Shown piece by piece: positions 20,650-30,240 of a DNA stretch of 64,000 bases (positions within the stretch are counted from its first letter, which is position 1; each line of letters opens with the position of its first letter). Below the pieces are notes generated by a model. That model made no database searches and was not told the origin of the DNA. It saw nothing but the letters and a program-made list of their open reading frames with translations. Both the position numbers and the translations under genes were made by a program. Source of the stretch: Solibacillus daqui. GTDB taxonomy: Bacteria > Bacillota > Bacilli > Bacillales_A > Planococcaceae. The stretch covers positions 923,501 through 987,500 of the forward strand of contig NZ_CP114887.1 in assembly GCF_028747805.1 (NCBI RefSeq). The letters are read 5' to 3'.

Positions 20650-21798
20650 ATGGAGCAAGAACAGTTAAAACAATTTGATGAACGAATTCAGGATTTAGTC
20701 GAAGAAGCAGCAGACCAACCTGTACGCCGTGTGAAAAAAGAAAAGCCACAATTAAAACCTTCTATCTATTCATTACGTCTAGATGAAATGAAGGAATGGT
20801 TAACTGCGAATGGTGAAAAAGCATTCCGTGCGGGCCAAATTTATGAGTGGTTATATGAAAAACGTGTTAAAACGTTTGAAGAAATGTCAAACCTTTCAAA
20901 AGGCTTACGTGAAAAGCTAGAAGCACAGTTTGCGTTAACAACACTTTCAACAATTATTAAACAGGAATCAAAAGACGGAACAATTAAGTTTTTATTCCAA
21001 TTACAAGATGGCTATTCAATCGAAACCGTATTAATGCGTCATGATTACGGAAATTCCATTTGTGTTACAACACAAGTAGGTTGCCGTATCGGTTGTACGT
21101 TCTGTGCCTCAACTTTAGGTGGGCTTAAACGTCACTTAATGGCAGGGGAAATCGTTGAGCAAGTTGTCAAAGTACAGCAACAGCTTGATGAAACGAATGA
21201 ACGTGTCTCTTCTATAGTAATTATGGGTATCGGTGAGCCATTTGATAACTATGACGCGATGATGAATTTCTTAAAAATTATGAACGACGACAAAGGTTTA
21301 AATATCGGTGCGCGTCATATTACGGTATCAACGTCAGGAATTGTACCTAAAATTTATCAATTTGCTGATGAAGGTATGCAAATTAACTTTGCGGTATCAT
21401 TACACGCACCAAACCAAGAGGCACGTCAAAAATTAATGCCGATTGCCAAAGCATATAAATTAGAAGAGCTGATGGAAGCGGTAAAATACTACACAAAGAA
21501 AACTGGCCGCCGTGTGACCTTTGAATACGGTTTAATGTCTGGTGAAAACGATACAGAAGAAGTGGCGTTAGAGTTAGCAAAATTAATTAAAAATGTTAAA
21601 TGTCACGTCAACTTAATTCCAATCAACTACGTACCAGAACGCGATTATGTGCGTACATCACGTAGTAAAATCTTTGCATTTGAAAAAACGTTAAAGGATC
21701 AAGGGATTAACGTAACAATTCGTCGTGAGCAAGGTGCGGATATCGCAGCAGCTTGTGGCCAGTTACGTGCACAGGAACGATCACAAGAAACAAAGTAG
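20650..21798 (+). CDS. rlmN: Dual-specificity rRNA/tRNA adenine-C2 methyltransferase RlmN
   Basis: 382 residues, about 20 longer than the B. subtilis protein because of a charged N-terminal extension before [11 protein letters not shown]. It is a radical-SAM enzyme with the cluster motif [10 protein letters not shown] around residues 144-151 and GIGEPFDN. It methylates A2503 of 23S rRNA and A37 of some tRNAs. The ribosome site GGAG sits 15 bases upstream, rather far, so the true start could differ slightly. Confidence 0.95.
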   Translation: MEQEQLKQFDERIQDLVEEAADQPVRRVKKEKPQLKPSIYSLRLDEMKEWLTANGEKAFRAGQIYEWLYEKRVKTFEEMSNLSKGLREKLEAQFALTTLSTIIKQESKDGTIKFLFQLQDGYSIETVLMRHDYGNSICVTTQVGCRIGCTFCASTLGGLKRHLMAGEIVEQVVKVQQQLDETNERVSSIVIMGIGEPFDNYDAMMNFLKIMNDDKGLNIGARHITVSTSGIVPKIYQFADEGMQINFAVSLHAPNQEARQKLMPIAKAYKLEELMEAVKYYTKKTGRRVTFEYGLMSGENDTEEVALELAKLIKNVKCHVNLIPINYVPERDYVRTSRSKIFAFEKTLKDQGINVTIRREQGADIAAACGQLRAQERSQETK

Positions 21799-21808
21799 GT
21801 GGACGATA

Positions 21809-22555
21809 GTGAACTTTACAGTGGAAAGTGATATTGGGTTAAAACGAACAATTAATGAAGATCGGGCAGCGTTTTTTGAGCGCCCCGATCGTTTTAAGCT
21901 TGCGATTTTAGCAGACGGCATGGGTGGACATAATGCAGGCGATGTAGCGAGTGAAATGACGATTACTGGAATGCAGCAGCTTTTCGAATTAGTCGAAAGT
22001 TCACAACTAGCTACGAAACAAGCGCAATTAGAATGGTTGCGTGATGCGGTTTCACATATTAATCAGCAAATTTATCAATATTCCTTAACGCATGAAAATT
22101 GCCAAGGGATGGGGACGACAATGATTGCCGTATTAATTGATCAACAGCAATGTATCATTAGTCATGTCGGCGATAGTCGCGTATATCATTTTACAAATGA
22201 ATCCGTAGAGTTAGTAACAAGTGACCATTCATACGTAAATATTTTATTGGTAAATGGAGAAATTAGTGAGGAAGAGGCGAAAATCCATCCGAAACGTAAC
22301 TTCATTTTAAAAGCATTAGGCACAGAAGTTTCTATTGAACCTGATTTTTATGAAATAACTTTAACAGATGATTCACATTTACTCATTTGCTCAGATGGTT
22401 TAAGCAACAAGCTAACAACTGAAGAAATGGTGGAAGTAGTAGAAATGGACATTTCGATTCAAGAAAAAGGTAGGAAGTTTGTTCAATTTGCCAATGATCG
22501 TGGCGGAGAAGATAATATTTCCCTTATTTTAATGACGACAAAGCAGGAGGTGTAG
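21809..22555 (+). CDS. prpC: PP2C-type protein phosphatase PrpC
   Basis: 248 residues. A PPM phosphatase with the metal-site motifs RTINED (residues ~13-18), ADGMGGHNAG, GDSRVY and GGEDNISLI. It removes phosphates placed by the neighbouring kinase PrkC. The GTG start follows TAGGTGG by seven bases; a longer frame running back into rlmN has no ribosome site. It precedes prkC by three bases. Confidence 0.94.
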   Translation: MNFTVESDIGLKRTINEDRAAFFERPDRFKLAILADGMGGHNAGDVASEMTITGMQQLFELVESSQLATKQAQLEWLRDAVSHINQQIYQYSLTHENCQGMGTTMIAVLIDQQQCIISHVGDSRVYHFTNESVELVTSDHSYVNILLVNGEISEEEAKIHPKRNFILKALGTEVSIEPDFYEITLTDDSHLLICSDGLSNKLTTEEMVEVVEMDISIQEKGRKFVQFANDRGGEDNISLILMTTKQEV

Positions 22556-22558
22556 TCA

Positions 22559-24523
22559 ATGCTAGTAGGAAAACATATTAGCGGCCGTTATAAAATTTTG
22601 CAATTAATTGGCGGCGGTGGTATGTCGAATGTGTATTTAGCACATGACATTATTTTAAATCGTGATGTAGCAATTAAAATTTTGCGATATGACTTGTCAA
22701 ATGAAGAAGAATTGCATCGTCGTTTCCAACGTGAGGCATTGTCTGCAACAAGCTTGACACATCCAAATATTGTAAGTATTTATGATGTTGGTGAAGATGG
22801 AGATATGCATTATATCGTCATGGAGTACATTAAAGGGAAAACATTGAAACAATACATACAAGAGTTTTCGCCTTTATCATCTGCGCGTAGTGTGCACATT
22901 ATGAAGCAACTGACTTCAGCTATGACACATGCACATGAACATGGTATTATCCATCGCGATATTAAGCCGCAAAACATTTTAATGGACGAAGCTGGAAACG
23001 TAAAAATAACGGACTTTGGAATTGCAACATCATTAAATGCAACAAGCTATACACAAACGAACTCCGTTATTGGTACGGTTCATTACTTATCACCGGAGCA
23101 AGCACGTGGTGGGCTTGCTACGATGAAGTCTGATATATATGCGCTAGGTATTGTGTTATACGAATTATTAACAGGTGAATTACCGTTTTCGGGAGAATCT
23201 GCAGTATCGATTGCTTTAAAGCATCTACAATCGGAAACACCCTCTGTGCGTGAATTCGATGCAACAATTCCACAAAGTGTTGAAAATATCGTATTAAAGG
23301 CAACTTCAAAAGATGCCAACCATCGATATGCAAATGCTGAAGAAATGGAAGCAGAATTAGATACGTGTTTATCATTACAACGTGTCAACGAACCAAAATT
23401 TGCACCACCTGTTGATAATGATGCAACGAAGCTCATTCCGGTTATTAAAAATCCAAAAATAGAGCAGCCGCATATACAAAAGCCTTCTATGGATGTGACG
23501 AAGCAAACGGAGTTGAAAGAAAAAACGCCAACGCCACCAAGCAAGCCGGAAGTAAAACAGAAGCAAAAGAAAAAATGGCCGATAATTGTAGGGATTATCG
23601 CAATGTTAGTAATAGTAGGGATTGCTGCCGCGGTTGTATTAACACCGAAAAAATACGCGGTTCCGGATGTTACAAATATGCCACTAGATGAAGCCATTGC
23701 TGAAATTGAAAAAGCTGGCTTCGTTGTTGGAGAGCAAGAAGAGCTTAATAACGAAGAAGTTGAGAAAGGCCATATTATTGAGTCAACACCACAAGCAGGT
23801 CTTGAAAAAGTAAAGGGTACTGAAATTGATTTAGTTGTCAGTATCGGTAAATTGTCATCTGAAATGCCCGATTTTGTTGGTAAACAAAGAGCGCAAGTAG
23901 AACCTGTTAGCGATGGCTATAAAAGTTTTAACTTTGAAGAAGTTCACTCAGATGAACTGGAAGGTGAAATTGTAGAGCAATCGCCATTACCGGGGACTGA
24001 AATTATCGCTGAAGAAACGAATGTTGTTCTGAAAGTAAGTAAAGGAAAAGCAATGGAAACGGTCATTAGCTTAAATAACTTTAGTGCTGCAGACCGTAAA
24101 GAATATGCACGTACATCTGGCTTTAATATCAACGTTGTCGAGGAAAGGTATTCAAATACAGTGCCAGTAGGTCTTGTAATTGAACAAAAGCCAAAAGCAG
24201 GTAAATCAGTGGCAGTAGGAAGTACGATTGAAGTCGTCATTTCAAAGGGACCAGCAGCGAAAAAAGAACAGCTTTATACGAAAACGATTGAGATTCCGTA
24301 TGAGCCTTTAGAAGAAGGGGCAGAGCAAACGGTCTCAATTTTCGTTCAAGATAAAACACGTACGATGGTTGAACCGATTGAAGTGATAACGATTACGGAA
24401 TCGACGACCTATTTATTACAGCTAACGATTGTTGAGGGCGATAAGGCAGCTTATCAAGTTGTCCGTGATAATATTGTCATTGAAAGTAAAACAATTCCAT
24501 ATGAAAGCCTCAATAGGAATTAG
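22559..24523 (+). CDS. prkC: Membrane Ser/Thr kinase PrkC with three PASTA domains
   Basis: 654 residues. The kinase domain (~8-270) has the Gly-rich loop (IGGGGMSNVYLA), Lys in AIKIL, catalytic HRDIKPQN and DFG. A Pro/Lys-rich juxtamembrane stretch leads to one membrane helix at ~340-362 (VGIIAMLVIVGIAAAVV). Outside are three PASTA repeats (~364-430, ~431-497, ~498-567) and a C-terminal beta-rich domain. In B. subtilis PrkC senses muropeptides and affects germination and stationary-phase translation. It pairs with prpC. Confidence 0.95.
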   Translation: MLVGKHISGRYKILQLIGGGGMSNVYLAHDIILNRDVAIKILRYDLSNEEELHRRFQREALSATSLTHPNIVSIYDVGEDGDMHYIVMEYIKGKTLKQYIQEFSPLSSARSVHIMKQLTSAMTHAHEHGIIHRDIKPQNILMDEAGNVKITDFGIATSLNATSYTQTNSVIGTVHYLSPEQARGGLATMKSDIYALGIVLYELLTGELPFSGESAVSIALKHLQSETPSVREFDATIPQSVENIVLKATSKDANHRYANAEEMEAELDTCLSLQRVNEPKFAPPVDNDATKLIPVIKNPKIEQPHIQKPSMDVTKQTELKEKTPTPPSKPEVKQKQKKKWPIIVGIIAMLVIVGIAAAVVLTPKKYAVPDVTNMPLDEAIAEIEKAGFVVGEQEELNNEEVEKGHIIESTPQAGLEKVKGTEIDLVVSIGKLSSEMPDFVGKQRAQVEPVSDGYKSFNFEEVHSDELEGEIVEQSPLPGTEIIAEETNVVLKVSKGKAMETVISLNNFSAADRKEYARTSGFNINVVEERYSNTVPVGLVIEQKPKAGKSVAVGSTIEVVISKGPAAKKEQLYTKTIEIPYEPLEEGAEQTVSIFVQDKTRTMVEPIEVITITESTTYLLQLTIVEGDKAAYQVVRDNIVIESKTIPYESLNRN

Positions 24524-24537
24524 TAAGGAGGAATTGG

Positions 24538-25419
24538 ATGGCGCAAGCCCAAATTCGAAAAGCATTAAGTGGTTATTATTATGTTGAAAAAGAAGGCGAA
24601 TTAATTCAATGTCGCGCACGTGGGATTTTCCGTAATCGCGGAGAATCTCCACTCGTTGGTGATTTTGTTGAATATTCGTATGACGGAGAATCGGATGGAT
24701 CGATTGATAAAATTTTAGAGCGTCATAACTCTTTAGTTCGTCCACCAATTGCCAATGTTGATCAAGCATTGCTTGTGTTTTCAGCGAAAGAACCTGATTT
24801 TAATACGATTTTATTGGACCGTTTTTTAGTGGTCTTGGAGTCATTCCGTGTACAGCCGATCATCATTTTAACTAAACTGGATTTATTAAATAATGATGAG
24901 CGTGCCAATTTACAGCACTACATTAATGATTATAAAGAAATTGGCTATGAAATTATCGAAACATTTAAAGATGATGAGACGTTAATGGAGAAGCTAGAGC
25001 CAATTTTAAAGGATAAAACGTCGGTATTAGCAGGTCAATCAGGCGTAGGGAAGTCTACGTTACTGAATACACTTTTACCGGATTTAGATTTAAAAACAGG
25101 CATCATTTCAAAAAGCTTAGGACGTGGGAAGCATACAACACGTCATGTAGAGCTAATTGAAGTGTGTGGCGGGTTACTTGCGGATACGCCGGGCTTTAGT
25201 TCGTTTGATTTTGATACAATCGAAAAAGAAGAGTTAACCGCATGCCTACCAGAATTTTTACGTACGAGTGAGGACTGCAAATTCCGTGGTTGCTTACATA
25301 TGAAGGAGCCAAAGTGTGCAGTAAAGCAAGCGGTAGAAGTTGGGGAAATCCGTGCATATCGCTATGAACATTATGAACAATTTTTACAAGAAATAATGGA
25401 TCGAAAGCCGAGGTACTAA
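24538..25419 (+). CDS. rsgA: Ribosome small-subunit GTPase RsgA
   Basis: 293 residues. A circularly permuted GTPase: G4 TKLD comes before G1 GQSGVGKST and G3 DTPGFS. An OB domain precedes it and a C-terminal zinc site (CKFRGCLH, CAVK) follows. RsgA matures 30S subunits. AAGGAGG lies seven bases upstream. Confidence 0.96.
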   Translation: MAQAQIRKALSGYYYVEKEGELIQCRARGIFRNRGESPLVGDFVEYSYDGESDGSIDKILERHNSLVRPPIANVDQALLVFSAKEPDFNTILLDRFLVVLESFRVQPIIILTKLDLLNNDERANLQHYINDYKEIGYEIIETFKDDETLMEKLEPILKDKTSVLAGQSGVGKSTLLNTLLPDLDLKTGIISKSLGRGKHTTRHVELIEVCGGLLADTPGFSSFDFDTIEKEELTACLPEFLRTSEDCKFRGCLHMKEPKCAVKQAVEVGEIRAYRYEHYEQFLQEIMDRKPRY

Positions 25420-25421
25420 AC

Positions 25422-26087
25422 ATGATTAAAATTGCACCATCGATTTTAGCAGCAGATTTTGCAAAGTTAGGTCAAGAAGTAAAAGAAGTGGAAGCAGCAG
25501 GAGCAGAACTGATTCATATCGACGTAATGGATGGCCATTTCGTACCGAATATTTCATTTGGAGCGATTGCTTTAGAGGCGATTCGTCCACTTTCTACATT
25601 GCCAATGGACGTGCATTTAATGATTGAAAACCCAGACCAGTATATTGAACAGTTCGCAAAAGCGGGCGCGGATTATATTACTGTTCATGTGGAAGCGTGC
25701 CGACACCTCCACCGCACGATTCAATTAATTCGCTCATTTGGCGTGAAACCAGGTGTTGTGTTAAACCCACATACTCCGATTGAATCAATCCAACATGTGT
25801 TAGAAGATGTGGATATGGTATTGTTTATGACGGTTAACCCAGGTTTTGGCGGGCAGAAATTCATTGAGTCGGTTGTACCAAAAGTAGAAGCATTGTCGAA
25901 AATTGTTAAAGAGCGCGGCTTAAATATCGAGATTGAAATTGATGGCGGTATTAATGCTGAGACAATCGTACCTTGTGCGAAAGCGGGGGCAACGATTTTC
26001 GTAGCAGGCTCAGCAATTTACGGAAAAGAAGATCGCGCACAAGCTTTACAAGAAATTAAACAAGCAGGACTTTCAGCAATTAAGTGA
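25422..26087 (+). CDS. rpe: Ribulose-phosphate 3-epimerase
   Basis: 221 residues. A TIM barrel of the pentose phosphate pathway that interconverts ribulose-5-P and xylulose-5-P. Metal and phosphate motifs are visible: HIDVMDGHFVPN, MTVNPGFGGQ and EIDGGI. The stop overlaps the thiN start. Confidence 0.97.
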   Translation: MIKIAPSILAADFAKLGQEVKEVEAAGAELIHIDVMDGHFVPNISFGAIALEAIRPLSTLPMDVHLMIENPDQYIEQFAKAGADYITVHVEACRHLHRTIQLIRSFGVKPGVVLNPHTPIESIQHVLEDVDMVLFMTVNPGFGGQKFIESVVPKVEALSKIVKERGLNIEIEIDGGINAETIVPCAKAGATIFVAGSAIYGKEDRAQALQEIKQAGLSAIK

Positions 26088-26713
26088 TTGTAGCTATTTG
26101 CGCAGGCGGCCCCTTAAGTGAGGTCGCCTTTTCTTTAAAGCCTGATATATGGATTGGTGTCGATCGAGGGGCCATATATTTAGTGGATGAGGCAATTGTT
26201 CCTAATGCCATTGTCGGTGATTTTGATTCGGTATCTGCCGAGGAATTTGCGCGAATTTCGAAAGCGGTACAGCATATTGAACAATTTCAGGCTGAAAAGG
26301 ATGAAACAGATACAGATTTAGCGCTTGAAAAGGCATTGGGTTATGCTCCAACAGAAATTTGGCTGACAGGTGTTACAGGCGGCCGTCTAGATCATTATGA
26401 GGCTGTATTACGTTCTGTCTACCATTTACAGCAGCAACATCCAAATATCGTTATTAAAATCGTCAATCCTTATAATGAAATTCAGTTTTTAATGCCGGGG
26501 CAGCATGTAATACGAAAAGGAAATTATTCGTATGTATCGTTTTTTGCCTATGGTCAAACGCTGGTAAATGTTACGTTACGTGGTGTCAAATACGAAACGA
26601 CGGATGAAGTCATTAAACAAGGAACTACGCGCTTTACAAGTAACGAAATACTTTCTGAAGGGTCTATATCTTTTCTTGGCGGCATATGTTTAATGATAAA
26701 GAGTAGAGACTAG
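26084..26713 (+). CDS. thiN: Thiamine pyrophosphokinase
   Basis: 209 residues, starting with GTG in a GTGA overlap with rpe. It transfers pyrophosphate from ATP to thiamine. The family motifs IGVDRGA, GDFDS and TGVTGGRLDHY are present. It is followed at once by spoVM. Confidence 0.94.
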   Translation: MIVAICAGGPLSEVAFSLKPDIWIGVDRGAIYLVDEAIVPNAIVGDFDSVSAEEFARISKAVQHIEQFQAEKDETDTDLALEKALGYAPTEIWLTGVTGGRLDHYEAVLRSVYHLQQQHPNIVIKIVNPYNEIQFLMPGQHVIRKGNYSYVSFFAYGQTLVNVTLRGVKYETTDEVIKQGTTRFTSNEILSEGSISFLGGICLMIKSRD

Positions 26714-26723
26714 GAGGAGTAAA

Positions 26724-26816
26724 ATGAAGGTGTATACATTTCAATTACCAAAATGGGTGAGTGGGATGGCAAGAGGCTGTGTAAAGCTGTTTCGACGAGA
26801 CAAGAAAGAAAAATGA
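26724..26816 (+). CDS. spoVM: Spore coat anchoring peptide SpoVM
   Basis: A 30-residue amphipathic peptide beginning MKVYTFQLPKW, in the thiN-spoVM position known from B. subtilis. Pro9, which is important for curvature sensing by the known protein, is kept. The known protein has 26 residues; this one adds a basic tail (RRDKKEK). A strong AGGAGGAG site precedes it. SpoVM marks the convex forespore membrane and recruits the SpoIVA ATPase, so its presence argues that the organism forms endospores. Confidence 0.9.
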   Translation: MKVYTFQLPKWVSGMARGCVKLFRRDKKEK

Positions 26817-26821
26817 TGGGT

Positions 26822-26860
26822 AGCTATCGTTCGCTAATATGCGGGCGGTAGCTTTTTTTT
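26822..26860 (+). terminator. Terminator after spoVM
   Basis: GCTATCGTTCGC pairs with GCGGGCGGTAGC (three G-U pairs) over a six-base loop and is followed by eight Ts. Confidence 0.85.
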
Positions 26861-26942
26861 GCGGAGCGGGGACGTTTTTCTAATATTCATAATGGAAGCT
26901 ATAAAAATACTTTGATGTGATATGCGTGTGGGAACATGAAAG

Positions 26943-27236
26943 TTGCAACCGTTAAATGAACTAGTGTTTGATCGGTTTTACAAGTCTATGTATTTAGAAA
27001 GTGTTGAATTTGATGTGGAATTAACATTGACGTTTGCTAGTGACAATTACCACTATCAGTTCAGCTATAAACAATTTGTAACATATTATAATCCAATTCG
27101 CATACATCACATACTTCAAGGGCAAATTAGGACAGATTTAGAAATGCTGATAGCACTAAATGTAACGGAATTAAAGGTGCGATTATTGTCATCAATGTTA
27201 TATGGTGATACTTATTTGAAGTGTATCGAGTTGTAG
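26943..27236 (+). CDS. Hypothetical protein, 97 residues
   Basis: I do not recognise this protein. It would start on TTG, with no clear ribosome site, or at an internal ATG (26988). It is rich in Tyr, Leu and acidic residues, has no signal peptide or membrane helix, and stays open for 97 codons in AT-rich DNA, which argues mildly for coding. It sits between spoVM and the convergent rpmB. The remaining gap up to 27365 shows nothing clear. Confidence 0.4.
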   Translation: MQPLNELVFDRFYKSMYLESVEFDVELTLTFASDNYHYQFSYKQFVTYYNPIRIHHILQGQIRTDLEMLIALNVTELKVRLLSSMLYGDTYLKCIEL

Positions 27237-27365
27237 TTCATCTTTTCTGGATTTTGGTCAGTATTATTTATATATTGTGGATGATTTTTTGATTGACGTA
27301 TTTCATTGATTCTGCCCACTATAAGTGAATTTTCTTTATAAAATAAGTGTCTTAAATTATCTCAA

Positions 27366-27396
27366 AATAAAAAGAGCATCAGCAAAAGCTGACGCT
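27366..27396 (-). terminator. Terminator of rpmB
   Basis: On the minus strand AGCGTCAGC pairs with GCTGATGCT over a TTTT loop and runs into CTTTTTATTTT, just after the rpmB stop. Confidence 0.85.
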
Positions 27397-27406
27397 CCGT
27401 ACGCGA

Positions 27407-27595
27407 TTATACGCGCTCGATTTTACCTGATTTTAAAGCACGAGCAGAAACCCATACACGTTTTGGCTTACCGTCAACTAAGATACGAACTTTTTGTAGG
27501 TTAGCACCCCAAGTACGTTTAGAAGCGTTCATAGCGTGTGAACGGTTGTTGCCTGTACGAGCTTTACGGCCAGTAATTACGCATTGTTTTGGCAT
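27407..27595 (-). CDS. rpmB: 50S ribosomal protein L28
   Basis: 62 residues on the minus strand, opposite to its neighbours as in B. subtilis. The N-terminus ([23 protein letters not shown]) is typical. TAAGGAGG lies upstream of the ATG. One Cys is kept (Cys5) but the four-cysteine zinc form of L28 is not present. Confidence 0.97.
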   Translation of the reverse strand: MPKQCVITGRKARTGNNRSHAMNASKRTWGANLQKVRILVDGKPKRVWVSARALKSGKIERV

Positions 27596-27662
27596 TGTAA
27601 AATTCCTCCTTACAGCTGAATCTGAAATCTATATTTCAGTTCGATATTTCACATACCATAAT

Positions 27663-27691
27663 AATTTAACATACCTCCTGAATGAGTGCAA
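27663..27691 (-). promoter_or_regulatory. Candidate promoter of rpmB
   Basis: On the minus strand TTGCAC, a 17-base spacer and TAAATT (four of six), about 70 bases upstream of rpmB. Confidence 0.45.
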
Positions 27692-27981
27692 GACATTTTG
27701 CACAACCTTTCAAGAAAAAAACCTTTACACCTATTTTTGGCTGAATGGCTTATAACTTTTTCGATGTAAAAATAGAGTGAAGTGACTGTACATGCAGTTA
27801 ATAGCATGTCTTAAACGTCAATGGAGACTTATTATATGAAATATCTGCAACGAATTCAATCGTGCAAAATCATACTGAATTTTTAGGAGAATTTAGGTAA
27901 CTCACTAAGATTTTGTTACTTTGCACTCGTCGAATTTTGTCAGAAAAACAAGTTCAAACTAGACGAATACGAACGTTTTCT

Positions 27982-28009
27982 TTTATAATCGACTTTTGTA
28001 TAGTACAAT
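27982..28009 (+). promoter_or_regulatory. Candidate promoter of yloU-fakA
   Basis: TTTATA, a 16-base spacer and TACAAT at 28004-28009, 36 bases before yloU. A second TATAAT lies at 27984. The rest of the 27700-27980 gap shows no ORF or clear structure. Confidence 0.4.
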
Positions 28010-28045
28010 GTAGATTAGTTAACTAGAGCCAAGGGGGCATACACT

Positions 28046-28408
28046 ATGTCAGTTGAATTAAATAATGAATTCGGCCATATTGATATTTCCAACGATGTAA
28101 TTGCACAAATTGCTGGTGGAGCGGCAATCGAGTGCTACGGAATCGTGGGCATGGCTTCAAAACATCAAATTCGTGATGGTTTAACAGATATTTTACGAAA
28201 AGAAAATTTTGCAAAAGGTGTACTTATTCGCCAAGAAGGTGAAGACTTACATATTGATATGTATATTATTGTAAGCTATGGTACGAAAATTTCAGAAATC
28301 GCATATCAAGTACAATCAAAAGTAAAATACACAGTAAATAAAACATTAGGCATGAGCGTTAAGTCAGTTAACATTTTTGTTCAAGGCGTTCGTGTAGCGA
28401 ACGTGTAA
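28046..28408 (+). CDS. yloU: Asp23/Gls24 family protein YloU
   Basis: 120 residues. An Asp23/DUF322 domain covers nearly the whole protein (GHIDISNDVIAQIAGGAAIECYGIVGMA). Relatives are membrane-associated envelope-stress proteins in staphylococci; the exact role of YloU is unknown. It directly precedes fakA (yloV), a pairing conserved across Firmicutes. The ribosome site is AGGGGG upstream. Confidence 0.92.
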   Translation: MSVELNNEFGHIDISNDVIAQIAGGAAIECYGIVGMASKHQIRDGLTDILRKENFAKGVLIRQEGEDLHIDMYIIVSYGTKISEIAYQVQSKVKYTVNKTLGMSVKSVNIFVQGVRVANV

Positions 28409-28426
28409 GAGGAGGAAATGAATCGG

Positions 28427-30073
28427 ATGAAGTCTTTAGACGGAATTAAATTTGCTGAAATGGTACAAATGGGCGCACACCACTTATACCAAAACGCAGC
28501 ATATGTAGATTCACTAAATGTATTCCCTGTACCAGACGGGGATACTGGGACAAATATGAATTTGTCTATGACATCTGGTGCAAAGGAAACGGAAGCAAAC
28601 GTAAGCGAGCATATTGGGAAAGTAGCGCAAAGCTTATCAAAAGGCTTACTTATGGGGGCACGCGGAAACTCAGGCGTTATTTTATCGCAATTATTCCGTG
28701 GTTTCGGCAAAGCAATCGAAAAAGAGGCAACAATCGACGCATTAGGTTTAGCAAAAGCATTCCAAGCGGGTGTTGATACAGCGTACAAAGCTGTTATGAA
28801 GCCAGTGGAAGGGACAATCCTAACAGTAGCCCGTGAAGCAGCTGCTAAGGCGGTAGAGGTTGCGGAAACAGAACAAGACATGATCGCAGTGATGGAAGTA
28901 TTCACTAAAGAAGCAAAAGCATCACTTAACCGTACACCGGATCTTTTACCAGTGCTAAAAGAAGTTGGCGTAGTAGATAGTGGTGGTCAAGGTTTACTAT
29001 TCGTATACGAAGGTTTCCTTGCCTCAATGAAGGGCGAGCCATTACCAGAGAAAAATGAATCTTCATTAGATGATTTAATTAATGCAGAACATCACCGTGT
29101 ACAAGACTTCATGGATACATCGGAGATCGAGTTCGGCTATTGTACAGAAATTATGGTTCGCTTTGAAGAAGACAAAGCACCATTCGACGAAGAACAATTC
29201 CGCCAAGAACTAAATCCAATGGGTGACTCATTATTAGTTATTTCAGATGATGAAATTGCGAAAGTACATATTCACTCGGAAACTCCAGGTGCTGTACTAG
29301 CTGCGGGTCAAAAATACGGTAGCTTAATTAAAATCAAAGTAGATAACATGCGTGAGCAACACTCTGCTATTGTAAGTGACGCGCCAAAAGCACCTGCTAA
29401 AAAAACGCAAACAAAAGTACCATATGCTGTTGTTACCATTGCAATGGGTGAAGGTGTGGCTAATTTATTACGTTCAATCGGTGCTTCTTATGTCATTGAA
29501 GGCGGTCAAACAATGAATCCTTCAACAGAGGATATCGTAAAAGCTGTCCAAGAAATTGGTGCTGAGCGCGTATTAATTTTACCGAACAACAAAAATATTA
29601 TTATGGCTGCAGAGCAAGCGGCAGAGTTATTAGAAATTGAAGCAGCGGTTGTACCAACAAAAACGATTCCTCAAGGGATGGCGGCAATTTTAGCATTCAA
29701 CCCAGAAGAGTCAGTTGAAAATAACAAAAACAACATGACAAATGGCTTTGCACACGTAAAAACAGGTCAAGTAACATTTGCTGTACGTGATACTTCAATC
29801 GACGGCGTTGAAATTCGTAAAGACGATTACATGGCTTTAGCAGAAGGGAAAATCATTTTATCAACAAAAGAAATGATGGATGCTGCGAAGACAGTATTAG
29901 AAAACTTAATGGATGAAGATGCAGAAATCGTAACGTTGATTTACGGTGAAGATGCAACAGCTGAGCAAGCTGAAGAATTACAAAGCTTTATCGAAGAAAA
30001 TTATCCAGATGCAGAAGTAGAAATCGTGGAAGGTAAGCAATCACTTTATCCATTCATCTTATCTGTAGAATAA
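28427..30073 (+). CDS. fakA: Fatty acid kinase catalytic subunit FakA (YloV)
   Basis: 548 residues. The N-terminal DhaL-like kinase domain (1-~200) has the nucleotide/Mg motif PDGDTGTNMN and GARGNSGVILSQ; a middle domain and a DegV-like C-terminal domain follow. FakA phosphorylates exogenous fatty acids presented by a FakB (DegV) protein, not seen here, feeding the PlsX/PlsY pathway. ATG 28427 is preferred because GGAGG is 11 bases upstream, while the ATG at 28418 is only two bases from it. Confidence 0.93.
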   Translation: MKSLDGIKFAEMVQMGAHHLYQNAAYVDSLNVFPVPDGDTGTNMNLSMTSGAKETEANVSEHIGKVAQSLSKGLLMGARGNSGVILSQLFRGFGKAIEKEATIDALGLAKAFQAGVDTAYKAVMKPVEGTILTVAREAAAKAVEVAETEQDMIAVMEVFTKEAKASLNRTPDLLPVLKEVGVVDSGGQGLLFVYEGFLASMKGEPLPEKNESSLDDLINAEHHRVQDFMDTSEIEFGYCTEIMVRFEEDKAPFDEEQFRQELNPMGDSLLVISDDEIAKVHIHSETPGAVLAAGQKYGSLIKIKVDNMREQHSAIVSDAPKAPAKKTQTKVPYAVVTIAMGEGVANLLRSIGASYVIEGGQTMNPSTEDIVKAVQEIGAERVLILPNNKNIIMAAEQAAELLEIEAAVVPTKTIPQGMAAILAFNPEESVENNKNNMTNGFAHVKTGQVTFAVRDTSIDGVEIRKDDYMALAEGKIILSTKEMMDAAKTVLENLMDEDAEIVTLIYGEDATAEQAEELQSFIEENYPDAEVEIVEGKQSLYPFILSVE

Positions 30074-30120
30074 TTGATCTTTGTTTTCAAGAAAATCAAT
30101 ATTTTGATTTTTAAAACATT

Positions 30121-30153
30121 CGACTCTCGTAAAATAGCGAGAGTCGTCTTTTC
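30121..30153 (+). terminator. Terminator after fakA
   Basis: CGACTCTCG pairs with CGAGAGTCG over an eight-base loop, then TCTTTTC. Confidence 0.8.
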
Positions 30154-30170
30154 GTTTCGTGACAAGAAAT

Positions 30171-30199
30171 TTGTTTATTGTAGCAAAAATGGTTACAAT
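30171..30199 (+). promoter_or_regulatory. Promoter of sdaAB-sdaAA
   Basis: TTGTTT, 17 bases, TACAAT; 41 bases before sdaAB. Confidence 0.55.
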
Positions 30200-30240
30200 G
30201 GTAGTAAATAAAAGAATCAAAGAAAAGGGAGGGACCACTT

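Noticed and set aside
23083..23697. 204-codon open frame antisense to prkC
   Set aside because: It is a shadow of a well-supported gene; no ribosome site or family features.
23640..24260. Tandem repeat array in prkC
   Set aside because: These are three divergent PASTA domains at the protein level, normal for this kinase, not a DNA repeat.
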